From: Chitinophagaceae bacterium UBA2789
GTDB taxonomy: Bacteria; Bacteroidota; Bacteroidia; Chitinophagales; Chitinophagaceae
NCBI GenBank assembly: GCA_002352145.1
Contig: DEHX01000146.1
Coordinates: 44,271 to 50,491 of the forward strand
Direction of reading: 5' to 3'
DNA: 6,221 nt
Shown one piece after another: positions 1 through 6,183 of this stretch. The notes beneath the pieces are model-generated. The model had not been told where the DNA came from, made no database searches, and saw only the letters and a program-made list of their open reading frames with translations. Both the position numbers and the translations under genes were made by a program. Every line of letters starts with the position of its first letter. The first letter of the stretch is position 1.

Positions 1-984
1 TCTTCTCCGCTGAATAATATGGGCTGGCACATGACCTGTGAGAAATTGCTGGGAGTGAAAACGCCAAAGAGGGTTGACTATCTCAGGGTCATTATTATGG
101 AACTTGCCAGGATTGCCGATCACCTGATCTGCAATTCTATAGTAGGGGTGGATGCGGGTGCTTATACCGGCTTCCTGTATGTGATGCAGTACCGTGAACT
201 GATTTATGAAATATATGAAGAGGTTTGCGGAGCCAGACTTACTACCAATATTGGCCGCATCGGCGGTTTTGAAAGAAACTTTAATGATATCGCTTTTCAG
301 AAATTGGAAAAATTCCTGAAAGAATATCCGGCAGTTCTGAAAGAGTTTGAAAACCTGTTTCAGCGCAACAGGATTTTCATGGAAAGAACCATGGGAACCG
401 GTGCGATCAGTGCAGAAAGGGCATTGAATTATGGGTTTACCGGACCAAACCTCCGTGCAGCAGGTGTTGACTTTGATTTGCGGGTTCATTCGCCATATTC
501 CAGCTACGAAGATTTTCAATTCAATATACCGGTAGGTACTACCGGCGATAATTATGACCGCTGGCTGGTGCGTAACCAGGAAATGTGGCAGAGCCTGAGC
601 ATTATTGAACAGGCTTACCAAAAAGTACAGGAGTTTAAAGGAGCAGAAGCAGAGGTATATCATGCTGATGTGCCTGAGTATTACCTGCCTCCGAAAGCTG
701 ATGTATATACGAAAATGGAAGCGTTGATCTGGCATTTCAAAATCATCATGGGAGAAACAGAAATTCCGGCAGGAGAGGTGTATCACTCGATAGAAGCGGC
801 TAACGGAGAGTTAGGATTTTACCTGATCAGTGATGGCGGACGTTCACCGTATCGTTTGCATTTCCGCAGACCTTGTTTTGTGTATTACCAGGCTTTTGAA
901 GAGTTGATAAAGGGTTCGATGTTGAGCGATGCAATTATGACGATGAGTAGCTTGAACCTGATTGCAGGAGAATTGGATGCATAA
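1..984 (+). CDS. nuoD: NADH-quinone oxidoreductase subunit D (NuoD, 49 kDa subunit), 5' partial
   Basis: NuoD is the connecting-module subunit of complex I that, with NuoB and NuoH, forms the quinone-reduction site on the cytoplasmic side of the membrane. The frame is open from base 1 (codons read SSPLNN before the ATG at 19), so the true start lies upstream and the ATG at 19 is internal. Family landmarks, numbered from that ATG, are EKLLGVKTPKRVDYLRVI (8-25), ELARIADHL (28-36), TGPNLRAAGV (141-150), the PY at 159-160 and GGRSPYRLHFRRP (273-285). By remembered alignment with the Thermus homologue, the quinone-binding Tyr should sit about two residues before the window. The C-terminus reads SLNLIAGELDA, where many bacteria have a SLD...GE.DR ending. 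This is probably a lineage variant, because the stop is clean. The gene is not fused to nuoE, and 55 bases separate the two. I cannot tell whether it is fused to nuoC upstream. Confidence 0.96.
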   Translation, partial: SSPLNNMGWHMTCEKLLGVKTPKRVDYLRVIIMELARIADHLICNSIVGVDAGAYTGFLYVMQYRELIYEIYEEVCGARLTTNIGRIGGFERNFNDIAFQKLEKFLKEYPAVLKEFENLFQRNRIFMERTMGTGAISAERALNYGFTGPNLRAAGVDFDLRVHSPYSSYEDFQFNIPVGTTGDNYDRWLVRNQEMWQSLSIIEQAYQKVQEFKGAEAEVYHADVPEYYLPPKADVYTKMEALIWHFKIIMGETEIPAGEVYHSIEAANGELGFYLISDGGRSPYRLHFRRPCFVYYQAFEELIKGSMLSDAIMTMSSLNLIAGELDA

Positions 985-995
985 AAAATTTATAT

Positions 996-1022
996 GTCAT
1001 GCTGAGCCTGCCGAAGCATGAC
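996..1022. repeat. REP-like palindrome between nuoD and nuoE
   Basis: Two perfectly complementary 8-base arms, GTCATGCT (996-1003) and AGCATGAC (1015-1022), flank an 11-base centre, GAGCCTGCCGA. It occupies about half of the 55-base nuoD-nuoE spacer. From memory, closely similar sequences of the form GTCATGCTGAGC...GAAGCATGAC are dispersed between genes in many Bacteroidota and resemble REP elements mobilised by RAYT (REP-associated tyrosine transposase) proteins. Only one copy is visible here, so repetitiveness cannot be shown from the window. In RNA it could fold into a hairpin in the intercistronic region and affect mRNA processing or stability. There is no T-tract after it, so it is unlikely to be an intrinsic terminator. 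Confidence 0.55.
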
Positions 1023-1039
1023 TAAAATGAATAAAGAAA

Positions 1040-1543
1040 ATGAGTTTGAGTTTTTCAGACGAAAAATTAAAAGAAGTACAACGCATTGTTGACCGCTATC
1101 CGCAAGGAAAGCAGAAGAGTGCTTTGATACCTGTTTTGCACCTGGCACAGGAGGAATTTGGTGGCTGGCTCAGTACAGAAACCATGGATTATGTGGCATC
1201 AGTATTAAACCTAAAGCCAATCGAAGTATATGAAGTGGCTACCTTCTATAGCATGTTCAACCTTAAACCAGTTGGTAAATACATGTTTGAAGTTTGTCAA
1301 ACAGGTCCCTGTATGCTAAATGGCAGCGATGATATCGTGAAATACATTCACGAAAAGCTGGGAATCAAACCAGGTGAAACAACGTCTGACGGCATGTTTA
1401 CCCTTAAAACGGTAGAATGTCTCGGTGCCTGTGGTTATGCACCCATGATGCAGCAGGGAAAGTATTATAAAGAGCATCTGACCAAAGAAAAGATAGATGC
1501 TATCATTGCTGAATGCAGGAGCACTGCAGCAGCTAAAAACTAA
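1040..1543 (+). CDS. nuoE: NADH-quinone oxidoreductase subunit E (NuoE, 24 kDa subunit)
   Basis: NuoE is the thioredoxin-fold [2Fe-2S] subunit that pairs with NuoF in the cytoplasmic NADH dehydrogenase module and carries the off-path cluster N1a near FMN. The 167-residue protein has the expected family size. A helical N-terminal region (about 5-75) contains EVATFYSMF (65-73), typical of the family. The four cluster ligands are C86 and C91 (in CQTGPC) and C127 and C131 (in CLGAC), giving C-x4-C-x35-C-x3-C. The ATG at 1040 follows an A-rich stretch (aataaagaaa) instead of a clear Shine-Dalgarno sequence, which is usual for Bacteroidota. The ATG at 1027 is in another frame. The stop is followed after only three bases by the NTF2-like gene, in the same reading frame. 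Confidence 0.97.
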   Translation: MSLSFSDEKLKEVQRIVDRYPQGKQKSALIPVLHLAQEEFGGWLSTETMDYVASVLNLKPIEVYEVATFYSMFNLKPVGKYMFEVCQTGPCMLNGSDDIVKYIHEKLGIKPGETTSDGMFTLKTVECLGACGYAPMMQQGKYYKEHLTKEKIDAIIAECRSTAAAKN

Positions 1544-1546
1544 TAC

Positions 1547-1963
1547 TTGAAAAAGTTATTAGTCATAGTTCTTTTATTAGCGGCAGTTGTGGCCGGTGCA
1601 CAAACCGAAGAGACAAAACTGGCAACAACGATAAAAGAGTTTCACCAGGCATTGGTTAATAGAAATACGGTTTCCATTAACCAGCAAACGGATAAAGTAC
1701 TGAGTTACGGACATAGCAATGGCTGGGTGGAAACTAAAAATGAGCTGATCAAAAACCTGGAAACAGGTTATATGAAATATAACAGCTATAATGAAGACAG
1801 CCTGCAGGTTGTGATCAATGGAAATGTGGCGTATGCAAGGTTTGTGGCAGATATTACCGCTACATTGAATGGTAAAGAAGGAAACTTCCGTTTGAAAGTA
1901 CTGGAAGTGTGGGTAAAGAAAGGAAAAAGATGGTTGTTGTTTGCGAGGCAGGCAGTAAAATAA
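1547..1963 (+). CDS. Exported NTF2-like (SnoaL/DUF4440-type) protein of unknown function
   Basis: The 138-residue product begins with a Sec signal peptide: basic KK, a hydrophobic run LLVIVLLLAAVV (4-15) and an A-G-A signal-peptidase I site, with likely cleavage after residue 18. There is no lipobox Cys. The mature part of about 120 residues looks like a cone-shaped NTF2-like domain: an N-terminal helix with EFHQALVNRN (31-40), then LSYGHSNGWVETKNELI (52-68), then strands ending in VWVKKGKRWLLFARQAVK (121-138). That closing pattern is typical of DUF4440/SnoaL-like relatives. The family includes enzymes and non-enzymes, and no catalytic assignment can be made. The start is TTG at 1547, the only sensible choice because the signal peptide begins there and no ATG lies nearby. 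It sits 3 bases after nuoE and 45 before nuoF, so it is probably cotranscribed. It is not a known complex I subunit, and a periplasmic location would separate it from the cytoplasmic NuoE/NuoF module. Confidence 0.85.
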   Translation: MKKLLVIVLLLAAVVAGAQTEETKLATTIKEFHQALVNRNTVSINQQTDKVLSYGHSNGWVETKNELIKNLETGYMKYNSYNEDSLQVVINGNVAYARFVADITATLNGKEGNFRLKVLEVWVKKGKRWLLFARQAVK

Positions 1964-1964
1964 A

Positions 1965-2004
1965 AAAAGCTTATAGCTATTAGCTATTGGCTAATAGCTT
2001 TTCT
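1965..2004 (+). terminator. Terminator-like or attenuator hairpin upstream of nuoF
   Basis: A perfect 10-bp stem, AGCTATTAGC (1975-1984) with GCTAATAGCT (1990-1999), encloses a 5-base loop, TATTG. It is preceded by an A-run (1962-1968) and followed by TTTTCT (1999-2004), the layout of a weak, bidirectional-looking intrinsic terminator. The stem is AT-rich (4 G-C pairs of 10) and the T-tract is short, so partial termination or attenuation between the NTF2-like gene and nuoF is more plausible than full termination, since nuoF onward must be expressed. The left side also contains a tandem TAGCTAT (1974-1980, 1981-1987). The 3' arm ends 9 bases before the nuoF ATG, so the fold could also hinder ribosome access. 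It may instead be a dispersed intergenic repeat. Confidence 0.4.
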
Positions 2005-2008
2005 AAAT

Positions 2009-3367
2009 ATGGGAAGAAAATTATTATTAGACAAAGCAAACATTGAAGGCATCAGGTATTATGATGTATACCGCCGTGAAGGAGGCTATCGCAGTGTGGA
2101 AAAGGCGTTGAAGTCAATGACGCCGGACCAGGTGACGGATGAAGTAAAGAAAAGTGGCCTTCGTGGTCGTGGCGGCGCAGGATTTCCAACAGGAATGAAG
2201 TGGAGCTTTTTGGCAAAACCAGAAGGAGTACCCCGCTACCTGGTGGTAAATGCGGATGAATCTGAACCGGGAACTTTCAAAGACCGGTACCTGATGGAAT
2301 TCATTCCTCATTTACTGATTGAGGGAATGATCACATCTTCTTATGCATTAGGATCTAACCGTTCCTATATCTATATCCGCGGAGAGTACGCTTGGATCGT
2401 TGATATTTTAGAACAAGCCATCGCTGAAGCAAAAAACAATGGCTGGTTAGGTAAAAATATTTTAGGTACCGGCTTTGACCTGGAGATATATGTTCAGCGG
2501 GGAGCAGGTGCTTACATCTGTGGCGAGGAAACAGCCTTGCTGGAATCATTGGAAGGAAAAAGAGGAAATCCACGGATTAAACCACCATTCCCTGCAGTAA
2601 AAGGATTGTGGGATTGCCCTACTGTGGTCAACAATGTGGAGACGATCACTGCAGTTGTTCCCATTGTGAACGAAGGCGGAGAAGAATATGCCAAAATTGG
2701 TGTAGGTAAATCCACTGGTACAAAACTGATTTCTGCCTGCGGCAATATTAATAAGCCCGGTGTGTACGAGATCGACATGACCATTTCAGTAGAAGAGTTT
2801 ATTTACAGCGATGAATATTGTGGCGGTATTGCCAATGGAAGAAAACTGAAAGCCTGTATTCCAGGTGGTTCTTCAGTACCTATTTTGCCAGCTAATCTTT
2901 TGCTTAAAACAGCAAAGGGTGAAACAAGGTACATGAATTACGAGAGCCTTGCCGACGGTGGATTCGCTACCGGTTCGATGATGGGTTCAGGTGGTTTCAT
3001 CGTGATGGATGACAGTCAGTGTGTGGTTCGGCATACCTATACGTTGGCAAGATTCTATCGTCACGAAAGTTGCGGACAATGTTCACCCTGCCGTGAAGGA
3101 ACCGGCTGGATGGAAAAGATTCTCTGGAACCTGGAAACAGGCAAAGGAAAGATGAGCGATATTGATTTGCTTTGGGATATACAAAGAAAGATTGAAGGAA
3201 ATACGATTTGCCCGTTGGGCGATGCAGCAGCATGGCCGGTGGCCGCAGCGATCCGTCATTTCCGTGATGAATTTGAATGGCATGTTACCAACCCGGATGA
3301 TGCACAGCGAAGAAATTATGGACTGGCACATTATGCTGATCCGATAAAGGTGGCAACACCTGCATAA
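2009..3367 (+). CDS. nuoF: NADH-quinone oxidoreductase subunit F (NuoF, 51 kDa subunit)
   Basis: NuoF is the catalytic entry point of complex I: it binds NADH and FMN and passes electrons through [4Fe-4S] cluster N3 to NuoG. The 452 residues match the family length of about 430-460. The FMN/NADH-binding glycine-rich loop GLRGRGGAGFPTG lies at 50-62, NADESEPGTFKDR at 81-93, and the second conserved block GAGAYICGEETALLESLEG at 165-183, followed by RGNPRIKPPFPA. The N3 ligands are C355, C358 and C361 (in ESCGQCSPC) and C401 (in NTICPLGDA). No ligand is missing. The ATG at 2009 gives the expected N-terminus. There is no Shine-Dalgarno sequence, and the hairpin just upstream ends 9 bases before it. 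The stop codon directly abuts the first possible nuoG start, which suggests translational coupling. Confidence 0.98.
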   Translation: MGRKLLLDKANIEGIRYYDVYRREGGYRSVEKALKSMTPDQVTDEVKKSGLRGRGGAGFPTGMKWSFLAKPEGVPRYLVVNADESEPGTFKDRYLMEFIPHLLIEGMITSSYALGSNRSYIYIRGEYAWIVDILEQAIAEAKNNGWLGKNILGTGFDLEIYVQRGAGAYICGEETALLESLEGKRGNPRIKPPFPAVKGLWDCPTVVNNVETITAVVPIVNEGGEEYAKIGVGKSTGTKLISACGNINKPGVYEIDMTISVEEFIYSDEYCGGIANGRKLKACIPGGSSVPILPANLLLKTAKGETRYMNYESLADGGFATGSMMGSGGFIVMDDSQCVVRHTYTLARFYRHESCGQCSPCREGTGWMEKILWNLETGKGKMSDIDLLWDIQRKIEGNTICPLGDAAAWPVAAAIRHFRDEFEWHVTNPDDAQRRNYGLAHYADPIKVATPA

Positions 3368-4480
3368 ATGAATTGTATGGCTGAAGAGAAAAAATTATTT
3401 AAAGTAACCATTGACAACATCACTATAGATGTTGAACCCGGTACTACCATCCTTAATGCAGCCCGGCAAATTGGTGGTGATGTCACACCTCCTGCCATGT
3501 GCTATTACAGTAAGCTGCAGGGAAGTGGTGGTAAGTGCAGAACCTGTTTAGTAGAAGTGGCAGCTGGTTCTGCTGCCGATCCGAGACCAATGCCAAAACT
3601 GGTGGCGAGTTGCCGCACTACAGTAATGGATGGCATGGTGGTGAAAAATATTACCAGTGAAAGAGTGCTGGATGCGAGAGCCGGTGTTGTAGAATTTTTG
3701 TTATTGAACCATCCCCTGGATTGTCCTATTTGCGACCAGGCTGGTGAATGTCACCTGCAGGATCTCAGTTATGAACATGGAAAGGAAGGCACCCGTTACG
3801 AGTTCAAGAGAAGAACATTTGAAAAAGAAGATATTGGTCCATACATACAGTTACACATGACAAGGTGCATTCTTTGTTATCGTTGTACATATGTAGCCGA
3901 CCAGATTACCAACAACCGGGTTCATGGTATATTAGACAGGGGCGATCATGCCGAGATATCAACTTATATCTCTAAAGCAATTGATAATGATTTCAGCGGA
4001 AATATGATCGATGTTTGTCCTGTGGGAGCATTAACGGATAAAACATTCCGCTTTAAAAACAGGGTATGGTTTACCAAGCCGGTGGATGCACACCGTGATT
4101 GCGAAAAGTGCTGTGGTAAAGTAACCTTATGGCAGCGTGGAGATGAAGTATTGCGGGTAACAGCCAGAAAAGACCAGTGGGGTGAGGTGCAGAGTTATGA
4201 CAGTAAGCCGGGCTGGATTTGCAATACCTGCCGTTTTGATAAGAAGCATGTAAATGATTGGGTGATTGAGGGGCCAACTAAGATCAGCCGTCACTCTGTA
4301 ATATCACAAGGGCATTATGTTGGCATGCAAAAACCTAAAGAAACAATGCCGGAAGTGATGGGCGGAAGGGCGCCGAAGCTGCTGATGGATATTCATGAAA
4401 TCAGTGAAGTGAACAGTGTTGACATCAGTGCTTTGCCCGGACCGGCAACAAGTAAAACATTTGAAAAGAAAGAACAATAA
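3368..4480 (+). CDS. nuoG: NADH-quinone oxidoreductase subunit G (NuoG), short form with Fe-S domains only
   Basis: NuoG carries electrons from NuoF towards NuoI through several Fe-S clusters on the cytoplasmic arm. The visible ligands are N1b [2Fe-2S] at C45, C57, C60 and C82; N5 with His ligation at H115, C119, C122 and C128 (HPLDC...C.....C); and N4 at C167, C170, C173 and C217 (CILCYRC...DVCPVGA). A further group, C245, C248, C249, C285 and C288, sits where some bacteria bind N7, but with non-canonical spacing. At 370 residues it lacks the molybdopterin-oxidoreductase-like C-terminal region that brings other NuoG proteins to roughly 700-900. The stop is clean and nuoH follows 9 bases later, with no remnant between them, so this looks like a lineage short form and not a recent break. 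The start may be ATG 3368 (touching the nuoF stop) or ATG 3377 (MAEEKKLFKV), which fits relatives better. The terminal 70 residues are unrecognised. Confidence 0.93.
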   Translation: MNCMAEEKKLFKVTIDNITIDVEPGTTILNAARQIGGDVTPPAMCYYSKLQGSGGKCRTCLVEVAAGSAADPRPMPKLVASCRTTVMDGMVVKNITSERVLDARAGVVEFLLLNHPLDCPICDQAGECHLQDLSYEHGKEGTRYEFKRRTFEKEDIGPYIQLHMTRCILCYRCTYVADQITNNRVHGILDRGDHAEISTYISKAIDNDFSGNMIDVCPVGALTDKTFRFKNRVWFTKPVDAHRDCEKCCGKVTLWQRGDEVLRVTARKDQWGEVQSYDSKPGWICNTCRFDKKHVNDWVIEGPTKISRHSVISQGHYVGMQKPKETMPEVMGGRAPKLLMDIHEISEVNSVDISALPGPATSKTFEKKEQ

Positions 4481-4489
4481 TAGCAGACC

Positions 4490-5548
4490 ATGTATTTACT
4501 GGCATTAGACCTGTGGTTGATCGTAGAGAAAGCAGCATTGATACTATGTATCATTGGCCTCTCCTTTTTTATTGCTATGTACACCACTTTGGCTGAGCGT
4601 AAAGTGGCTGCATGGATGCAGGATCGCCGTGGTCCCAGCCGTGCAGGTCCATGGGGAATTTTTCAGCCGCTTGCGGATGGCGGCAAGTTGTTCTTCAAAG
4701 AAGAAATTATCCCGCTGGCGTCTTCAAAATTCCTTTTCATATTGGGTCCTGCCATGGCCATGACAACTGCCCTGTTGACAAGTGCAGTAATTCCATGGGG
4801 AGGAAACCTTCATTTGTTTGGCCGTGATATTTCCCTGCAGATAGCAGATATTAATATTGGTATCCTTTACATTTTTGGTGTGGTTAGTTTGGGTGTTTAC
4901 GGTATAATGATCGGGGGATGGGCATCTAATAACAAATTTTCTTTATTGGCAGCTATTCGTGGTGCATCACAAATGATCTCATACGAATTGGCTATGGGTC
5001 TTGCACTGATCGCTGTACTTATGCTAACGGGAACCTTGCAAATGAGCGGCATTGTTGGAAACCAGATGACAGGCAATAATCTCTGGCATATTTTTTTGCA
5101 GCCACTTGGTTTTATCATCTTTTTTGTCTGTGCGTTAGCAGAATGTAATCGTACACCATTTGATCTGCCTGAAGCAGAAAACGAACTGAACTTTGGTTAC
5201 CACCAGGAATATTCATCCATGAAACTGGGCTTTTACCTCTTTGCAGAATATATTAATATGTTTATCAGCAGTGCGGTAATGGCAACCTTATTCTTTGGTG
5301 GGTATGATATTTTGCCTTTTGTGGATGAAACGAAATGGGGATTATCTGAAAACCTGCTGACAATACTTGGTTTTGGTGCTTTGATGGCTAAAACGTTTTT
5401 CTTCCTCTTTGTCTTCATCTGGATTCGCTGGACGATACCCCGTTTCCGGTATGACCAGCTGATGGGATTGGGATGGAAGAAACTGATACCATTGGCGCTT
5501 GCCAATATGATCATTACAGCAGCAGTGATATTGTGGTTGAAAAAGTAA
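4490..5548 (+). CDS. nuoH: NADH-quinone oxidoreductase subunit H (NuoH, ND1 homologue)
   Basis: NuoH is the membrane subunit at the junction of the peripheral and membrane arms. It forms most of the quinone tunnel and begins the charged path that links quinone reduction to proton pumping. The 352 residues contain about eight hydrophobic segments (roughly 10-34, 81-103, 121-143, 164-186, 199-217, 247-270, 289-312 and 332-350). The first cytoplasmic loop has ERK (36-38), RRGP (46-49) and QPLADGGKLFFKE (59-71). The hallmark loop, NRTPFDLPEAENEL (220-233) then GYHQEYS (236-242), keeps the acidic residues D225, E228, E230, E232 and E240. E166 in ISYELAMG is also present, and PRFRYDQLM (317-325) closes the conserved core. 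The ATG at 4490 lies 10 bases after the nuoG stop codon begins to clear, with only a weak purine-rich upstream sequence. Confidence 0.98.
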   Translation: MYLLALDLWLIVEKAALILCIIGLSFFIAMYTTLAERKVAAWMQDRRGPSRAGPWGIFQPLADGGKLFFKEEIIPLASSKFLFILGPAMAMTTALLTSAVIPWGGNLHLFGRDISLQIADINIGILYIFGVVSLGVYGIMIGGWASNNKFSLLAAIRGASQMISYELAMGLALIAVLMLTGTLQMSGIVGNQMTGNNLWHIFLQPLGFIIFFVCALAECNRTPFDLPEAENELNFGYHQEYSSMKLGFYLFAEYINMFISSAVMATLFFGGYDILPFVDETKWGLSENLLTILGFGALMAKTFFFLFVFIWIRWTIPRFRYDQLMGLGWKKLIPLALANMIITAAVILWLKK

Positions 5549-5563
5549 GTGAAGACATAAATA

Positions 5564-5571
5564 TATATTTG
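5564..5571 (+). promoter_or_regulatory. Possible internal Bacteroidota-type promoter -7 element before nuoI
   Basis: TATATTTG at 5564-5571 matches the TAnnTTTG -7 consensus described for the primary sigma factor of Bacteroidota. It lies in the 50-base, AT-rich nuoH-nuoI spacer, 27 bases before the nuoI ATG. The upstream -33 box (TTTG-like) is poor: the best candidate is GTTG at 5536-5539, with a long 24-base spacing. An AT-rich spacer can produce this 8-mer by chance, so this is only a candidate for an internal promoter driving nuoI and downstream genes. Confidence 0.3.
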
Positions 5572-5582
5572 CGAAAATTTTA

Positions 5583-5598
5583 AAAGCTGAAAAGCTTT
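5583..5598 (+). promoter_or_regulatory. Small GAAA-tetraloop hairpin touching the nuoI start
   Basis: AAAGCT (5583-5588) and AGCTTT (5593-5598) are perfectly complementary and enclose GAAA, a GNRA-type tetraloop. The 3' arm ends directly at the nuoI ATG (5599). The stem has only two G-C pairs and so is weak by itself, but it would place the initiation region in a structure. It may affect nuoI translation or simply be chance in AT-rich DNA. Confidence 0.3.
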
Positions 5599-6144
5599 AT
5601 GCAATTAACAAAAAGAGCAACAGCAGTAGACAGGAGGCCAATGAATGCATTGGAAAAGATTTACCTGTGGAATATTCTGAAGGGAATGGCTGTTACTTTT
5701 AAGCACATGTTTAAAAAAAGGCCTACTATTAATTACCCGGAGCAGAAACGTCCTTTTTCACAGGTATTCCGTGGCCTGCATGTTTTGAACCGTGATGCGG
5801 AAGGAAGAGAAAATTGTACAGCCTGTGGTTTATGTGCTGTAGCCTGCCCGGCTGAAGCTATTACCATGGAAGCTGCAGAAAGATTACCTGGTGAAGAGCA
5901 TTTGTACAGGGAAGAAAAATATGCAGCAAAATATGAAATAAATATGCTGCGCTGTATTTTTTGTGGTTTATGTGAGGAGGCCTGCCCGAAGGATGCTATC
6001 TATCTTTCCCAGACATTCGCACCGGCCAATTATGGAAGAAAAGGATTTATATATAAAAAGGAAGACCTGCTGATCCCTCATCCAATCAATGAGCCGGAGG
6101 CTTATAAAAAGGCGTTGGGTGAAAAAGCAGCTTTGAAAAATTAA
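5599..6144 (+). CDS. nuoI: NADH-quinone oxidoreductase subunit I (NuoI, 23 kDa 8Fe ferredoxin-type subunit)
   Basis: NuoI is a peripheral subunit carrying the two [4Fe-4S] clusters N6a and N6b, which relay electrons from the NADH module to N2 in NuoB. The 181-residue protein has an N-terminal amphipathic region (about 16-40, LEKIYLWNILKGMAVTFKHM) that in the family lies along the membrane. PTINYPEQKRPFS follows (42-54), and then two ferredoxin motifs: C73, C76, C79 and C83 (CTACGLCAVACP), and C119, C122, C125 and C129 (CIFCGLCEEACP). Start choice: ATG 5599 gives MQLTKRATAVDRRP before the core, which resembles the extension I recall in Bacteroidota homologues. The ATG at 5641 is the alternative and has AGGAGG at 5632-5637, but only 3 bases away, closer than usual. 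I prefer 5599. A 50-base spacer separates it from nuoH, and nuoJ follows 39 bases later. Confidence 0.97.
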   Translation: MQLTKRATAVDRRPMNALEKIYLWNILKGMAVTFKHMFKKRPTINYPEQKRPFSQVFRGLHVLNRDAEGRENCTACGLCAVACPAEAITMEAAERLPGEEHLYREEKYAAKYEINMLRCIFCGLCEEACPKDAIYLSQTFAPANYGRKGFIYKKEDLLIPHPINEPEAYKKALGEKAALKN

Positions 6145-6183
6145 TTGAAAAAACTAATTGCTGTCCGCTTTGGCGGTTGAGAT

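Noticed and set aside
19..21. ATG at 19 as the nuoD start
   Set aside because: The frame is open back to base 1 with family-like residues (SSPLNN), and NuoD normally has a substantial N-terminal region before this point, so the gene is cut by the window edge.
2355..2784. Overlapping reverse-strand open frames opposite nuoF
   Set aside because: Both sit inside the best-conserved part of NuoF, are short, and encode compositionally odd proteins with no recognisable motif.
3368..4480. NuoG as a pseudogene broken by a frameshift
   Set aside because: All N1b, N4 and N5 ligands are intact, the frame ends cleanly, and nuoH begins 9 bases later, leaving no room for a lost remainder.
5233..5604. Reverse-strand open frame of 123 codons opposite nuoH and the start of nuoI
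   Set aside because: It lies almost wholly opposite strongly conserved NuoH sequence, has no recognisable domain or separate upstream signals, and looks like a shadow of nuoH codon use.
6165..6176. CCGC-TTTG-GCGG inverted repeat before nuoJ as a terminator
   Set aside because: The stem is only 4 bp and no T-tract follows, so it is not a credible terminator. It could be a fragment of a dispersed repeat, but one short copy cannot support that.
6145..6180. Eleven-codon frame starting TTG right after the nuoI stop
   Set aside because: It is too short, has no ribosome site, and has no recognisable product. It is spacer between nuoI and nuoJ.
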